Source of the DNA: Bog-159 sp049511415
GTDB lineage: Bacteria > Acidobacteriota > Terriglobia > Bryobacterales > Bryobacteraceae
DNA length: 64,000 bases
Reading direction: 5' to 3'
Assembly (NCBI GenBank): GCA_049511415.1
Contig: JBEKYC010000034.1
Span: forward strand, 1 to 64,000
The notes beneath the pieces are model-generated. The model ran no database searches, was not told the DNA's origin, and was given only the letters and a program-made list of their open reading frames with translations. Position numbers and translations under genes: made by a program. Shown here in pieces: positions 9,901-17,965 of the stretch (position 1 is the first letter of the stretch; every line of letters starts with the position of its first letter).

Positions 9901-10412
9901 ATAACTTCGTGGCCAGCTACCGCTGGTCAATGCCTCGCGGGTTTGAGCTGTCCGGTATCACGCGTTTCAGCACCGGCTTTCCAGTGACGCTGTTCAACAA
10001 CGGCGATACGTCGCTGTTGGGCACCATCCCCAATGGCATTAACAATAACGGGGTTGACACGCCGGACTACACTCCCGGCGAACTGGACGTAAACCGCAAT
10101 CCGCGCAACGGGCAACCCGCATTCAATACGGCGCTCTTCAGTCTGCCCGCCCTCGGACAGATCGGCACGGCCGCGCGCCGCTTCTTCTACGGACCCGGCA
10201 TCTCGAACTTCGATATGGCGTTGGCCAAGAACCTGCGCCTCGCCGAATCGCGCACGCTGCAACTGCGCCTGGAAGCCTTCAACATGTTCAACCACGCGCA
10301 ATTCTACGGCGCAGCCGCGGTAGACGGGAACATCGGCAGCGCCAATTTCGGCCAGATTGAAAGTGCCGCCGCTCCGCGCCTGGTGCAGTTAGCGGCTAAA
10401 TTCAGTTTCTAG
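6978..10412 (+). CDS. TonB-dependent receptor with carboxypeptidase-regulatory domain (Oar-like)
   Basis: A 1144-residue outer-membrane protein. A signal peptide (about residues 1-20) is followed by a carboxypeptidase-regulatory-like beta-sandwich (about 22-105, LTGKVLDPSGAAMPAVTITI). Next comes a plug domain (NGRSFTDLLALQPGV), and then a long beta-barrel ending in ...AAKFSF, with the terminal Phe typical of BAM substrates. Acidobacteria carry many such receptors, thought to import or export large carbohydrate or peptide ligands; the ligand here is unknown. There is no clear Shine-Dalgarno before the ATG. Its stop codon shares CTAG with the stop of the convergent gene. Confidence 0.93.
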   Translation: MRPASLIFLILSGAWPAASADPPSLTGKVLDPSGAAMPAVTITIRNAATGVEQTAATANDGSYAFPDLPAGHYDLRVDEPNFQLYRQAGLEIAGARSLDITLQIKPQNQIMTVSEDGIAIDPANTQSGETLSGATTRSVPLNGRSFTDLLALQPGVIPTSTQQPNAVLMAGVTSTPPSGGLNPGNMSVSGQRETANGFVVNGSNVEETVNMGTAIIPNLDSIAELRVLTNNFNAEYGNYSGGQIQVVTRSGANAYHGDLFEFLRNTDLDARNFFSPDRAEFDQNQFGATLGGPVRRDRIFFFADYQGTRMSQGVDTGLIRVPSLADRAGDFADQAQSLTGDVNGQYWAGLLTQRLGYGVSPGEPYYTASCANATQCVFPAAVIPQRAWSAPARALLASIPTPNAGPDQFTTSSYGESLGDDKGAMRMDGNSRWGMLSAYYFADNYNLDNPYPTAQGGASVPGFNARNFGLAQLVSLSDTKTFGANTVNEFHLSYMRTANVAGQPVGGVGPSLSSQGFVEGGGTPGIVPLVPSIEGIANVSFNDFTIGVDTTGLRQVNNTFQWSDDWSRVTGGHSLKFGASVHYDQVNTNPDAQSNGSFAFLGSETGSDFADFLLGIASSYTQADSQSFYNRTHYLGVYGQDSWRARKNLTLNYGLRWDVIPPWREKYNQLQTLVLGDQSQVYPGAPTGLVFPGDPGIPSTLAPTRYGNFAPRLGLAWSPDDKTTLRAGYGMFYTAFEGLSAGIMSANPPYGYSYTSPAPPLFAEPFITAATGQNNGQRFPLAFPPFGASARHPNDTVDWQLYLPLTGIPSFYNQNVPPYAGNFTVSLERQLAANTSLRLAYDGSEAHHLLVMEEANPGNAALCLSLSQPAEVMPGTATCGPFGETSTYTTAAGATIAGTRGPFPAAFGGVTYQKTIGNSSYNAFEATLRHSTGNLELLAGYTYGKSLDESSSLAEAVNPLNPSLSRAPSAFDLTHNFVASYRWSMPRGFELSGITRFSTGFPVTLFNNGDTSLLGTIPNGINNNGVDTPDYTPGELDVNRNPRNGQPAFNTALFSLPALGQIGTAARRFFYGPGISNFDMALAKNLRLAESRTLQLRLEAFNMFNHAQFYGAAAVDGNIGSANFGQIESAAAPRLVQLAAKFSF

Positions 10413-11509
10413 GCACGGCCTTCTTCGTTCACCATCTGAATCAGCGCCCGGATGTATCCGAACGCATAAGCAAACGCCTGCCGCCCGCCGGCGTCGCCAT
10501 CGATGTGCGGCACATGATCCGGCATCAGCATGCCGTCGTAGCCGATTTCCTTGTACACCCGCATGGCGCGGATCATATTCACATCGCCATCATCCGGAAA
10601 CGTCTCCTGAAAGTTCAGGAACCTGCCGCGGATGTTGCGGAAATGCACATTGAAGATTTTCTTCCGCGTCCCGAAATACCGGATCACATCGAAGATCTCC
10701 TCGCCCGGCTTGGCGAGCATCTCGGAAACGGTGCCCTGGCAGAAATTCAGCCCATGATACGGGCTGGGCGAAATCTCGATAAACCGCTTCAGCCCATCCA
10801 CACTGCCCAGCACACGATGCACGCCGCGAAATCCGCGGTCGCGCGGCATGCCCGGATCGTGCGGATGGCAGGCGATCCGGACCTTATACTCGTCGGCCAC
10901 CGGCACGACCCGGCGCAGAAAATACGTGATGCGCTCCCAGGCCTCGTCTTCACTCACCGCCCCGGCTTCGGTGAGCGGCTGCTCCTGCACGGCCTTGTCA
11001 TAAACAAACGTGCTGTACTGCGCGCCGCCGCGACCCGGCGTGGGCTCCGAACGGACCACGCCCAAAATCGTCAGGTTATATTTCAACGCCGGAATGCCGG
11101 CCCGTGCGGCACGCCGGATCATCTCGCAGATCGCATCGATCTCGCGGTCGCGCTCCGGACTGCGGCCCAGCATGATGGCCGGATTCTCCGATTTGGCGAT
11201 ATAGCTCGAGCTGAGCGGCAGCGGCGCCATCTCCAGGCGGATGCCGAACGCTTCCACGCGCTCGCGCAGCCGCGTCAGCCCTTCCACGGACCAGGCTTCA
11301 TCGAGGCGCGCCGAGGGCAGCGTGCTGCAAATGTGATTCACGCCCAGAGCCGCCAGCACGCGCAGCGTTTCGTCGTTCGAATCATGCTGCGTGCCCAGCT
11401 TCAGGACCGCTTTTCCGGAACTGGCGTCGGCCGGCGTCTGTGCCGGAGCGCCCGCGGCTGCCAGGGCCGTAGCGGCGGCTTTCAGGATCTGACGGCGCTC
11501 GATGGCCAT
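10409..11509 (-). CDS. Mannonate dehydratase-like TIM-barrel protein with Tat-type leader
   Basis: A 366-residue protein of the UxuA/xylose-isomerase-like TIM barrel family. Metal and substrate motifs seen are ACHPHDPG, LNFCQGT, NVHFRNIRG and MLMPDHVPH, all characteristic of mannonate dehydratase, which converts D-mannonate to 2-dehydro-3-deoxy-gluconate. Unusually, the N-terminus has a twin-arginine type leader (ERRQILKAAATALAAAGAPAQ), so the enzyme may be exported folded. The NIPSNAP gene lies 9 bases upstream and also has a Tat leader, so the two are probably co-transcribed and co-exported. Activity on mannonate itself is inferred, since acidobacteria have many exported relatives of unknown substrate. 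Confidence 0.85.
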   Translation of the reverse strand: MAIERRQILKAAATALAAAGAPAQTPADASSGKAVLKLGTQHDSNDETLRVLAALGVNHICSTLPSARLDEAWSVEGLTRLRERVEAFGIRLEMAPLPLSSSYIAKSENPAIMLGRSPERDREIDAICEMIRRAARAGIPALKYNLTILGVVRSEPTPGRGGAQYSTFVYDKAVQEQPLTEAGAVSEDEAWERITYFLRRVVPVADEYKVRIACHPHDPGMPRDRGFRGVHRVLGSVDGLKRFIEISPSPYHGLNFCQGTVSEMLAKPGEEIFDVIRYFGTRKKIFNVHFRNIRGRFLNFQETFPDDGDVNMIRAMRVYKEIGYDGMLMPDHVPHIDGDAGGRQAFAYAFGYIRALIQMVNEEGRA

Positions 11510-11518
11510 AAGCTCACC

Positions 11519-12286
11519 TCAGCGGATGGGCGAGAACTCCAGCGGCCGCAGAATCGAGTTACTGATGTTCGAAACGATCTCGGCGTCCGCGTATCCCGGC
11601 TGGGCGCGCAGTTTCTGCCATTCCGGATCGGAGCCGAAGGCTTTCCATAGTTGGTCCCGCGCCGCCATGCTTTCAAACGATAGCATGTAAGTCAGGTTGG
11701 GCAGATTGCGGCCCACCAGTGTTTCCCCGAAGAAGATCGGCATCATGCCCAACCGCTCGAAGATGGCCGCTTCGCCCTGGTTGAACATGTGGATCTTGCG
11801 CTGTCCGGCCTTGGCATTGTTCGACTCGTAGGTGCGCAACTCGAACACTCCCGGTCCGCGGTGGCCGAAGGGAACGGCCAGCGCCGGACGGCTGTCGAAC
11901 GCCCGCAGCAGCGAATTCTCCATGCGGATGTAGCTCAATTCAGTCGCGGAATTATACTCGTCGAACCCGCGCTGGAACTCCTTGTCCTCTGCCAGGCGCG
12001 TCTGGCTCTCCGCGAAAGCCGCTGCCGAAGGATAACTGGTCAGCCCCAGGACGAACGGGCTTTCCGGGGCGATCACCGCGCCAAAAAAACCCGAAGGACC
12101 GATGCCCAGCCGCTGGGCCGCGGGCAGCCAGCATTTGCTTAGAAACTCCTCGGTGCGCCTGGTCTGGCTGCCGGTGCGCAGGTAGTAGTAGCGCAACTCG
12201 TAGATGGCATTGGCGGGAGCCGCGACGGCCGGCATGGCGGCCAGCCCGGCGGAAGCCGCGGTGCTGATAAATTTTCGGCGTTGCAT
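11519..12286 (-). CDS. NIPSNAP-domain protein with Tat leader
   Basis: A 255-residue protein with RRKF and a hydrophobic stretch ending about residue 26 (PAVAAPANA), a Tat-type leader. It is followed by two tandem NIPSNAP units: YELRYYYLRTGSQTRRTEEF and a second FELRTYESNNAKAGQRKIHMF. The ferredoxin-like NIPSNAP fold is common in secreted acidobacterial and planctomycetal proteins, but its biochemical role is not settled. I chose the ATG at 12286; a GTG lies one codon upstream. It precedes the mannonate-dehydratase-like gene by 9 bases in the same direction. Confidence 0.87.
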   Translation of the reverse strand: MQRRKFISTAASAGLAAMPAVAAPANAIYELRYYYLRTGSQTRRTEEFLSKCWLPAAQRLGIGPSGFFGAVIAPESPFVLGLTSYPSAAAFAESQTRLAEDKEFQRGFDEYNSATELSYIRMENSLLRAFDSRPALAVPFGHRGPGVFELRTYESNNAKAGQRKIHMFNQGEAAIFERLGMMPIFFGETLVGRNLPNLTYMLSFESMAARDQLWKAFGSDPEWQKLRAQPGYADAEIVSNISNSILRPLEFSPIR

Positions 12287-12393
12287 CACGGAATATTTAT
12301 AGCAGACCGCGGCCGGCCCTGCCTGGCCGGCCTGAAACTAATGCCCCTAATACGCCATCTAATTATGAGATGATGTGGATTAGCGGAGGGTCA

Positions 12394-13050
12394 TTGAAGC
12401 GCGCCGTTATCTTATTGGCGGTACTAACTTTAGTATGCGTGGCAGGCACCGCCCAAATCGCTCTGATCGTTCTGAATACGCTCGACTGGCAGCCCGGACG
12501 GCTACCGGACGGCTGGCAGGTCAAGGTGAACTACGGGAAGCCGGAAATCTCCACCGTCATCGAGGGTAGGGATCGTTACCTGGATCTAAAGAGCCATGAT
12601 TCCTCCTATGGTCTGGAACGCACCGTGGACGTGGACACGCACGATGCCCCATTTCTGACCTGGAAATGGAACGTCAAGCAACTGCCGCCCGGCGGCGACT
12701 TCCGCCGCTCGCGAACCGATGACCAGGCCGCGCAAGTGCTGGTGGCTTTTGCAGACAAGCGTGTGCTGACCTACATTTGGGATTCCTCGGCCCCGGTGGG
12801 GACCATGGAAAGCGCCAGTTCCATTCCACTGGTGCATATCTACGCAGTGGTCTGCCGCTCCGGGTCCGCCGATCTGAACCGCTGGCTCACCGAGAGCCGC
12901 AACGTGGCCGCCGATTATGAGAAAGCTTACGGACGCCCGGCGCCACGCGTAAAAGGCATCCGCATCCAGATCAATACCCAGCACACCGGCAGCGCCGCCG
13001 AAAGCTGTTTCGGCGAAGTCGCCTTCCGCAGCACACCTACACAATCCTAG
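12394..13050 (+). CDS. DUF3047-family secreted or lipid-facing protein
   Basis: The protein has a signal peptide or anchor (KRAVILLAVLTLVCVAGTAQ) and then a DUF3047 domain with the typical TWKWNVKQLP, DDQAAQVLVAF and YIWDSSAP blocks. I prefer the TTG start at 12394 because GGAGG (12385-12389) sits four bases upstream. The ATG at 12370 would add eight residues but has no visible ribosome binding site. The family has no defined function; members are periplasmic, beta-rich proteins. The gene stands alone between a minus-strand pair and the sphingolipid-type cluster. Confidence 0.82.
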   Translation: MKRAVILLAVLTLVCVAGTAQIALIVLNTLDWQPGRLPDGWQVKVNYGKPEISTVIEGRDRYLDLKSHDSSYGLERTVDVDTHDAPFLTWKWNVKQLPPGGDFRRSRTDDQAAQVLVAFADKRVLTYIWDSSAPVGTMESASSIPLVHIYAVVCRSGSADLNRWLTESRNVAADYEKAYGRPAPRVKGIRIQINTQHTGSAAESCFGEVAFRSTPTQS

Positions 13051-13340
13051 AGCGAGCCAGCCCGATGGCGAAACGCAGGCGAAACTTGTGCGGAATTGTG
13101 CGTTTTTGTGCGCCGTGAGCGGTTTTGCGCTTAGAAAAAGCAGACCCATTTGCCTGCGCCGGGCGCTTGGAGCCGCACCCGGGAATCCAGTTCGAAATTA
13201 GCAGGTTGCCCAAAGGCCCAGCTGCCATGACCGCTGCAAGTGCCTGGTTCTAAACCATCGAGTGGGCGTGGGAAGAGGCGTCACCGGGAATCCCGGAGAC
13301 CCGCCCGCGGACGTGCGATGATAGTAAGTTCAACGCCATC
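13051..13340. other. Gene-free spacer with a phased TTGTGCG repeat
   Basis: Between the DUF3047 gene and the sphingolipid-type cluster there is no open frame with coding character. At 13086-13112 the heptamer TTGTGCG occurs three times with an exact 10-base period (13086, 13096, 13106). It could be an operator or upstream element for the cluster that starts at 13341, but this is only inferred from its position. Confidence 0.4.
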
Positions 13341-14306
13341 ATGATCCTAGTGACCGGTGGAACCGGTTTTATTGGCAGCCATCTGGTCGATCGCCTGATT
13401 TCGCGGGGTAGCACCGTACGCTGCCTGGTGCGCCGGACCAGCCCGGTTCGCGCCTGGCCGCCGCCGGTGGAAAGGACTGAGGGCGATCTGGAAACGGGCG
13501 CCGGACTGGCGGAGGCCTTGCGCGGGGTGGACACCGTGATCCATCTGGCGGGCGTCACCAAGGCCCGCGTGCCCTCGGACTACGAACGGGGCAATGTGAC
13601 GGCTACGGCCAATCTGATCCGCGCGGCGGAGGATGTGCGCCGCTTCGTGCATGTGAGCAGCCTGGCGGCGGCCGGACCCAGTCCGCCGGATCGGGCGCTT
13701 ACGGAGGCCGATGCGCCGCGCCCGGTCTCGCGATACGGCCGCTCGAAGCTGGCGGGTGAAGAGGTTGTGCGGAAGTCGCCCCTGAGCGACAGGACCGTGA
13801 TCGTGCGGCCGCCGGTCGTCTATGGACCGCGCGATGCGGACGTGTTCCAGATGATCCGGGCGGTGGCGTCCGGGTGGATGTTGCAAATCGGCCGCACACC
13901 GAGGCGTTTCAGTCTGATATATGTGGGAGACTTGGTGGATGGAATCATCGCGGCGGCGGATGGCGGCCAGGGCGGGCAGTTGTTCTATCTGGCACATGCC
14001 GCAGCCGTCTCGTGGGCGGAATTCGGCGGGACGGCGGCAGGCTTGATGGGGCGCAGGCTGCGCACGCTGGCGATACCGGAAAAGGCCGCGTATGCTGTGG
14101 GGTGGTGCGCCGAACGCTGGTCCGGTTTCAGGGGAAAGCCCGGCATTCTTTCGCGCGACAAGGTGCGGGAAGCCTGCTGTACGGGTTGGGTCTGCGATCC
14201 GGGACTGGCGGGGCGCGAACTGGATTTTCGAGCGCGCACCGGCCTGCAAGATGGATTGCGGCAAACCGTCCAATGGTATGAGGAGGCGGGTTGGCTGAAG
14301 TTGTAA
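13341..14306 (+). CDS. NAD(P)-dependent epimerase/reductase, CerR-like (predicted sphingolipid step)
   Basis: A 321-residue extended short-chain dehydrogenase. The nucleotide-binding TGGTGFIG lies at residues 5-12 and the catalytic Tyr132-x-x-x-Lys136 is present (YGRSK). It lies first in a four-gene overlapping cluster ending in a serine palmitoyltransferase-like gene. In Caulobacter an epimerase-like SDR (CerR) reduces the keto group during ceramide synthesis, so by context this is the best candidate for that reduction. By sequence alone it could equally be a sugar epimerase or hydroxysteroid-type dehydrogenase. Its last 16 bases overlap the PAP2 gene. Confidence 0.85.
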   Translation: MILVTGGTGFIGSHLVDRLISRGSTVRCLVRRTSPVRAWPPPVERTEGDLETGAGLAEALRGVDTVIHLAGVTKARVPSDYERGNVTATANLIRAAEDVRRFVHVSSLAAAGPSPPDRALTEADAPRPVSRYGRSKLAGEEVVRKSPLSDRTVIVRPPVVYGPRDADVFQMIRAVASGWMLQIGRTPRRFSLIYVGDLVDGIIAAADGGQGGQLFYLAHAAAVSWAEFGGTAAGLMGRRLRTLAIPEKAAYAVGWCAERWSGFRGKPGILSRDKVREACCTGWVCDPGLAGRELDFRARTGLQDGLRQTVQWYEEAGWLKL

Positions 14307-15169
14307 AGTGCCCGGCCGGAGGCGGATTCTGGCCCGTCGATAAGGTGGTGCTACCGTACTTCGCGGCCACGGCCGTGACCATCGTCTGGTTCTGGAACCG
14401 GCTGCCGGGTGCTCCCGGGCTGCTGACCTGGCACCTGGCGGCCATCGCGCTGGCGCTGGCAGCCGTGCGTTCTTCCGGGCAAGCCAGTTGGATTTTCAGG
14501 CATTGGTATCCCCTGCCCTACGTCGCCTGGTGTTATCGCGAAATGGCCACGCTGATGCCGGCGCTGCGCGGGGTGGATATGGATGCGGAATTTGCGCGGC
14601 TGGACTATCGCATCTGGGGCGCGTATCCCACAGTGTGGCTGGAGCGTTTCATCCGCCCGTGGCTGACCGAATACTTACAAATTGTTTATGCGTTATTCGT
14701 GCCGGCCGTCCTGCTGATCGCCTTTCTGCTGTGGCGCGCCCGCCGCTACGCCGACTTCCGTTATTACGCGTTTTTAATCGCGCTGGGCTTCCTGGTCTCT
14801 TATATCGGCTACGTGTGCGTGCCCGTGCGCGGTCCGCGGTTTTTTCTGCGTAACCTGCAAACCATGGATCTGCGGGGCTTGTGGGTCACGCGCATCCTCG
14901 CCGCGACCCTGGATCGGCTGGAATCCAAGGCCTGGGACTGCTTTCCCAGCGGCCATACCGAGCTTTCCCTGCTGGCGCTTTGGGGCAGCCGCCTGATATC
15001 CATGCGCCTCTTTTGGATCTATGTCGCCTATACCTTGTCCATCATTTCTGCTACAGTTTATCTTCGATACCATTACACCATCGACCTGCTGGCCGGGGCA
15101 GCCGTGGCCGGTCTTCTCGTGCTGATCGCACCGCCGTTATATAGATTCTTGGGAAAAGAGGCCGTATAG
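14291..15169 (+). CDS. PAP2/AUR1-like membrane phosphotransferase (IPC-synthase-like)
   Basis: A 292-residue membrane protein with about six hydrophobic segments. It carries the two PAP2/lipid phosphotransferase motifs: C-F-P-S-G-H-T (Cys217-His222) and R-Y-H-Y-T-I-D (His261, Asp265). The C-x-P-S-x-H form and the layout resemble the inositol phosphorylceramide synthase/AUR1 branch rather than simple phosphatases. In this cluster it would transfer a phospho head group onto a ceramide or remove one. The start is TTG at 14291, supported by a strong GAGGAGG just upstream, and it overlaps the reductase gene by 16 bases. Confidence 0.83.
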   Translation: MAEVVKCPAGGGFWPVDKVVLPYFAATAVTIVWFWNRLPGAPGLLTWHLAAIALALAAVRSSGQASWIFRHWYPLPYVAWCYREMATLMPALRGVDMDAEFARLDYRIWGAYPTVWLERFIRPWLTEYLQIVYALFVPAVLLIAFLLWRARRYADFRYYAFLIALGFLVSYIGYVCVPVRGPRFFLRNLQTMDLRGLWVTRILAATLDRLESKAWDCFPSGHTELSLLALWGSRLISMRLFWIYVAYTLSIISATVYLRYHYTIDLLAGAAVAGLLVLIAPPLYRFLGKEAV

Positions 15170-16285
15170 TTGGGGAGCGTGGAAATCGTCCCGGTCGGGG
15201 ACAAGCAATCATTGGCGCAATTTATAGAGCTTCCGTACCGGCTGTACCGACACCACCCCTATTGGGTGCCTCCCTTACGGATGGCGCAAAAGGAGTTGCT
15301 GAACACGCGGAAGCATCCGTTTTACGCGCATGCCGAATTGCAGTGCTTTCTGGCGCGCCGCGACGGGCAGGTTTGTGGGCGGGTGGCCGCCATTATCGAC
15401 CGGAACTTCAACGAATTCCAGAAGGAGGAGGCCGGGGCGTTCGGTTTTTTCGAATCGGTGGACGACGTGGAAGTGGCGCGCGCGGTGATGCAGGCCGCCC
15501 GCCAATGGCTGCTGGAGCGCGGTGTGAAAATCATCCGCGGACCGCTGAATCCCTCCACGAATTACGAGTGCGGCATGCTGCTGGAAGGTTTCGATTCCAG
15601 CCCGATCATCATGATGCCATATAACTCGCCCAGCTACCCGCGGATGATGGACGCCATCGGCCTGCGGAAATCGAAAGACTTGCTGGCGTACTGGTCCACG
15701 CCAACGGAAGTGAACCGCGCCAAGGTGGAGCGCGTAGCTAATCGTGCGGCCGGCATGCAAGGCGTGGCCATACGGCAGATCCGCATGAAGCAGTTTGACG
15801 AAGAAGTGGCGACCCTCTGGAAGCTTTACAACTCGACATGGGCGCGCAACTGGGGCTTCGTTCCCATGACGCGCGAAGAGTTCCTGCATGAAGCCGCCGA
15901 AATGAAACAGATTCTAAAGCCGGAATTTGTGCTGGTAGGCGAGGTGCAGGGGCAGACGGTGGGTTTCGCGCTGGCGTTACCCAACATCAACCTGGCCCTA
16001 AAACATGCGGGCGGAAATTTGTTCCCTTTCGGACTGTTCAAAATCCTGTATCATCAACGTTTGATCAAAGAATTGCGGATTGTGGCGCTGGGCGTGGTAG
16101 AGGAGTACCGCACCGCCGGCGTCGCCGCCGGATTCTATGCCGCGTTGATACGCAACGCCGCGCGGCTGAATTACGGATTGAGCGAAATGTCCTGGATATT
16201 GGAAGATAATGTTCTGATGAACCGGTCCCTGAAAGCCATGGGCGCCAAAAAGTACAAGACGTACCGAATCTACGAATGGAACTGA
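15170..16285 (+). CDS. GNAT-fold acyltransferase, candidate bacterial ceramide synthase
   Basis: A 371-residue protein with a tandem GNAT-like layout: an N-terminal lobe (QFIELPYRLYRHHPYWVPPL) and a C-terminal lobe with IVALGVVEEYRTAGVAAGFY, which resembles the acetyl-CoA-binding loop region. Proteins of this kind recur next to serine palmitoyltransferase genes. Bacterial ceramide synthase of Caulobacter is also reported as a GNAT-type N-acyltransferase, so N-acylation of a sphingoid base is a reasonable proposal by context. It starts (TTG at 15170) directly after the PAP2 stop; a GTG at 15179 is an alternative start. It overlaps the next gene by 10 bases. Confidence 0.8.
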   Translation: MGSVEIVPVGDKQSLAQFIELPYRLYRHHPYWVPPLRMAQKELLNTRKHPFYAHAELQCFLARRDGQVCGRVAAIIDRNFNEFQKEEAGAFGFFESVDDVEVARAVMQAARQWLLERGVKIIRGPLNPSTNYECGMLLEGFDSSPIIMMPYNSPSYPRMMDAIGLRKSKDLLAYWSTPTEVNRAKVERVANRAAGMQGVAIRQIRMKQFDEEVATLWKLYNSTWARNWGFVPMTREEFLHEAAEMKQILKPEFVLVGEVQGQTVGFALALPNINLALKHAGGNLFPFGLFKILYHQRLIKELRIVALGVVEEYRTAGVAAGFYAALIRNAARLNYGLSEMSWILEDNVLMNRSLKAMGAKKYKTYRIYEWN

Positions 16286-17541
16286 GAACGATGCGGAGCA
16301 CTTCGACCACGGTTACACAAACCCGGAAGGCCGCGGGATCGCCGCGCCGATCCAGCGACCTCTTCGAAAAGTGCCGGAACTTCACGCGTCCGGGCGACCT
16401 GCAGGCCGCCGGACTGTACATGTACTTCGAAGTCTTTGGCGATCGCGAAGGTTGCGGCCCGGGCGAGGTCCGCATCGGCCAGCGCAAGGTGCTCATGTTC
16501 GGCTCCAACGATTATCTGGACCTGATCACGCACCCGAAGGTGAAGGAAGCCGCCGCGCAGGCCGTCCGCAGATACGGCAGCGGCTGCAGCGGTTCGCGCC
16601 TGCTCAACGGCACGCTGGATCTGCATGTCGAGCTGGAAGCCGAATTGGCCGACTTCGTGCACAAGGAATCCGCCATCATCTTCGGCACGGGATTCCAGGC
16701 TAATTACGCGTCGCTGGCCGCGCTCACCGAAAAAGGCGACGCCATGCTCTGCGACCACAATCTACATGCCAGCCTGGTGGAAGGCGCCTTGCGATCCCCG
16801 GCGCGCACCGTACGCTTCCGGCACAACGATCTGGAACACCTGGAAAGGTGTCTGGAGAATTGCCCGCCCGAGGAGAAAATCCTGATCGTCTCCGAGGGCG
16901 TTTTCAGCATGGAAGGCGACATCGCGGATCTGCGCGGCATCGTGGATCTGGCCAAACCGTATGGCGCGCGCATCTATGTGGATGAAGCGCACGGCATCGG
17001 CGTGCTGGGGCCCACGGGCGCGGGTGCGGCCGAACACCTGGGCGTGCTGGACGATATCGATATCATCATGGGCACGTTCAGCAAGTCGCTGGCATCGGTA
17101 GGCGGCTTCGTGGCGTCGACCAAGGAAGTGATCGATTATCTGAAGCACACGGCGCGGCCGTTCGTGTTCTCGGCCAGCCTGCCGCCGGCGTCGGTGGCCG
17201 CGGTGGGCGCGGCTTTGGAAGTGATGCGCAAGGAGCCGGAGCGCCAGCAGCGGCTGTTGCACATCGCCTCGCGCCTGCGCGACGAACTGCGGCTGTGCGG
17301 TTTCCCGGTGCTGGATGGGGAGACGGCCATCGTGCCGGTGGTGGTGCAGAACGAAGTGGATCTTTGCCGGCTTTGCAAGGCGCTGCTCGAAGAAGGCATC
17401 TACATCAACCCGGTGCTGCGTCCGGCGGCGGCGCAGAACCTGCTGCGCATTTCGTGCACGGCGGCACATACGGAGCGCCAAGTGGAGCGGCTGGTGGATA
17501 CGATTGACCGGGTCGCCAAGCGGCTGGAAATCGAGTTTTAG
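16276..17541 (+). CDS. spt: Serine palmitoyltransferase-like alpha-oxoamine synthase
   Basis: A 421-residue PLP enzyme of fold type I. The Schiff-base lysine is Lys270 in G-T-F-S-K-S, close to the position in bacterial serine palmitoyltransferases. DEAHGIGVLG (PLP Asp and His) and the N-terminal GSNDYLDLITHP segment are also present. The family includes 8-amino-7-oxononanoate synthase, 2-amino-3-ketobutyrate ligase and SPT. The N-terminal YFEVFGDREG stretch and the neighbouring reductase, PAP2 and GNAT genes favour SPT, which condenses serine with palmitoyl-CoA or -ACP to 3-ketosphinganine. No biotin gene is nearby. The ATG at 16276 overlaps the GNAT stop; the ATG at 16291 is also possible. 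Confidence 0.85.
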   Translation: MELRTMRSTSTTVTQTRKAAGSPRRSSDLFEKCRNFTRPGDLQAAGLYMYFEVFGDREGCGPGEVRIGQRKVLMFGSNDYLDLITHPKVKEAAAQAVRRYGSGCSGSRLLNGTLDLHVELEAELADFVHKESAIIFGTGFQANYASLAALTEKGDAMLCDHNLHASLVEGALRSPARTVRFRHNDLEHLERCLENCPPEEKILIVSEGVFSMEGDIADLRGIVDLAKPYGARIYVDEAHGIGVLGPTGAGAAEHLGVLDDIDIIMGTFSKSLASVGGFVASTKEVIDYLKHTARPFVFSASLPPASVAAVGAALEVMRKEPERQQRLLHIASRLRDELRLCGFPVLDGETAIVPVVVQNEVDLCRLCKALLEEGIYINPVLRPAAAQNLLRISCTAAHTERQVERLVDTIDRVAKRLEIEF

Positions 17542-17965
17542 GAAGCGAAGCGGCGGGCGGTCGTCAATAGCCTTTGCCCCGCCGTTGCTGCTGCAATGAC
17601 ATTACGGGGAACCGTTCCACGACAGCCCCCCGGAAAAACATGACAGTTTAGGACAGTGTCTTTATAACTACCTGTTTATTAAGGCGCTTAGAGAATATTC
17701 TTTCGTGCCTACCTAGCAGTCTTGCGGAACGGGTTGTTACGCCGGAGATGTGGCGCTGCGTGGTTCTAACGCTGATCTTTGCCTCCTCAGCCAAAACCTC
17801 GATAAGTTGGGCCATCGTCAGCAACGCAACGTCAGGACACTACCGGAAAATCGAGTTCTAAGCGCTGGCGCTGTTGCGGCGCTCAATCGACGAAGCCCCT
17901 CGTTCCGAAACGCGGTATTTTGGACGCATGGAAAATGCAAAATGCGCCCGGTGATCCATATGAGC
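17542..17965. other. Gene-poor stretch after the sphingolipid cluster
   Basis: No convincing gene. On the minus strand 17815-17648 a 55-codon frame reads AQLIEVLAEEAKISVRTTQRHIS..., which has helix-turn-helix flavour but is too short and isolated to call. The hexamer GACAGT occurs at 17642-17647 and 17652-17657 with a 10-base period, next to an AT-rich block (17661-17700). Confidence 0.3.
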
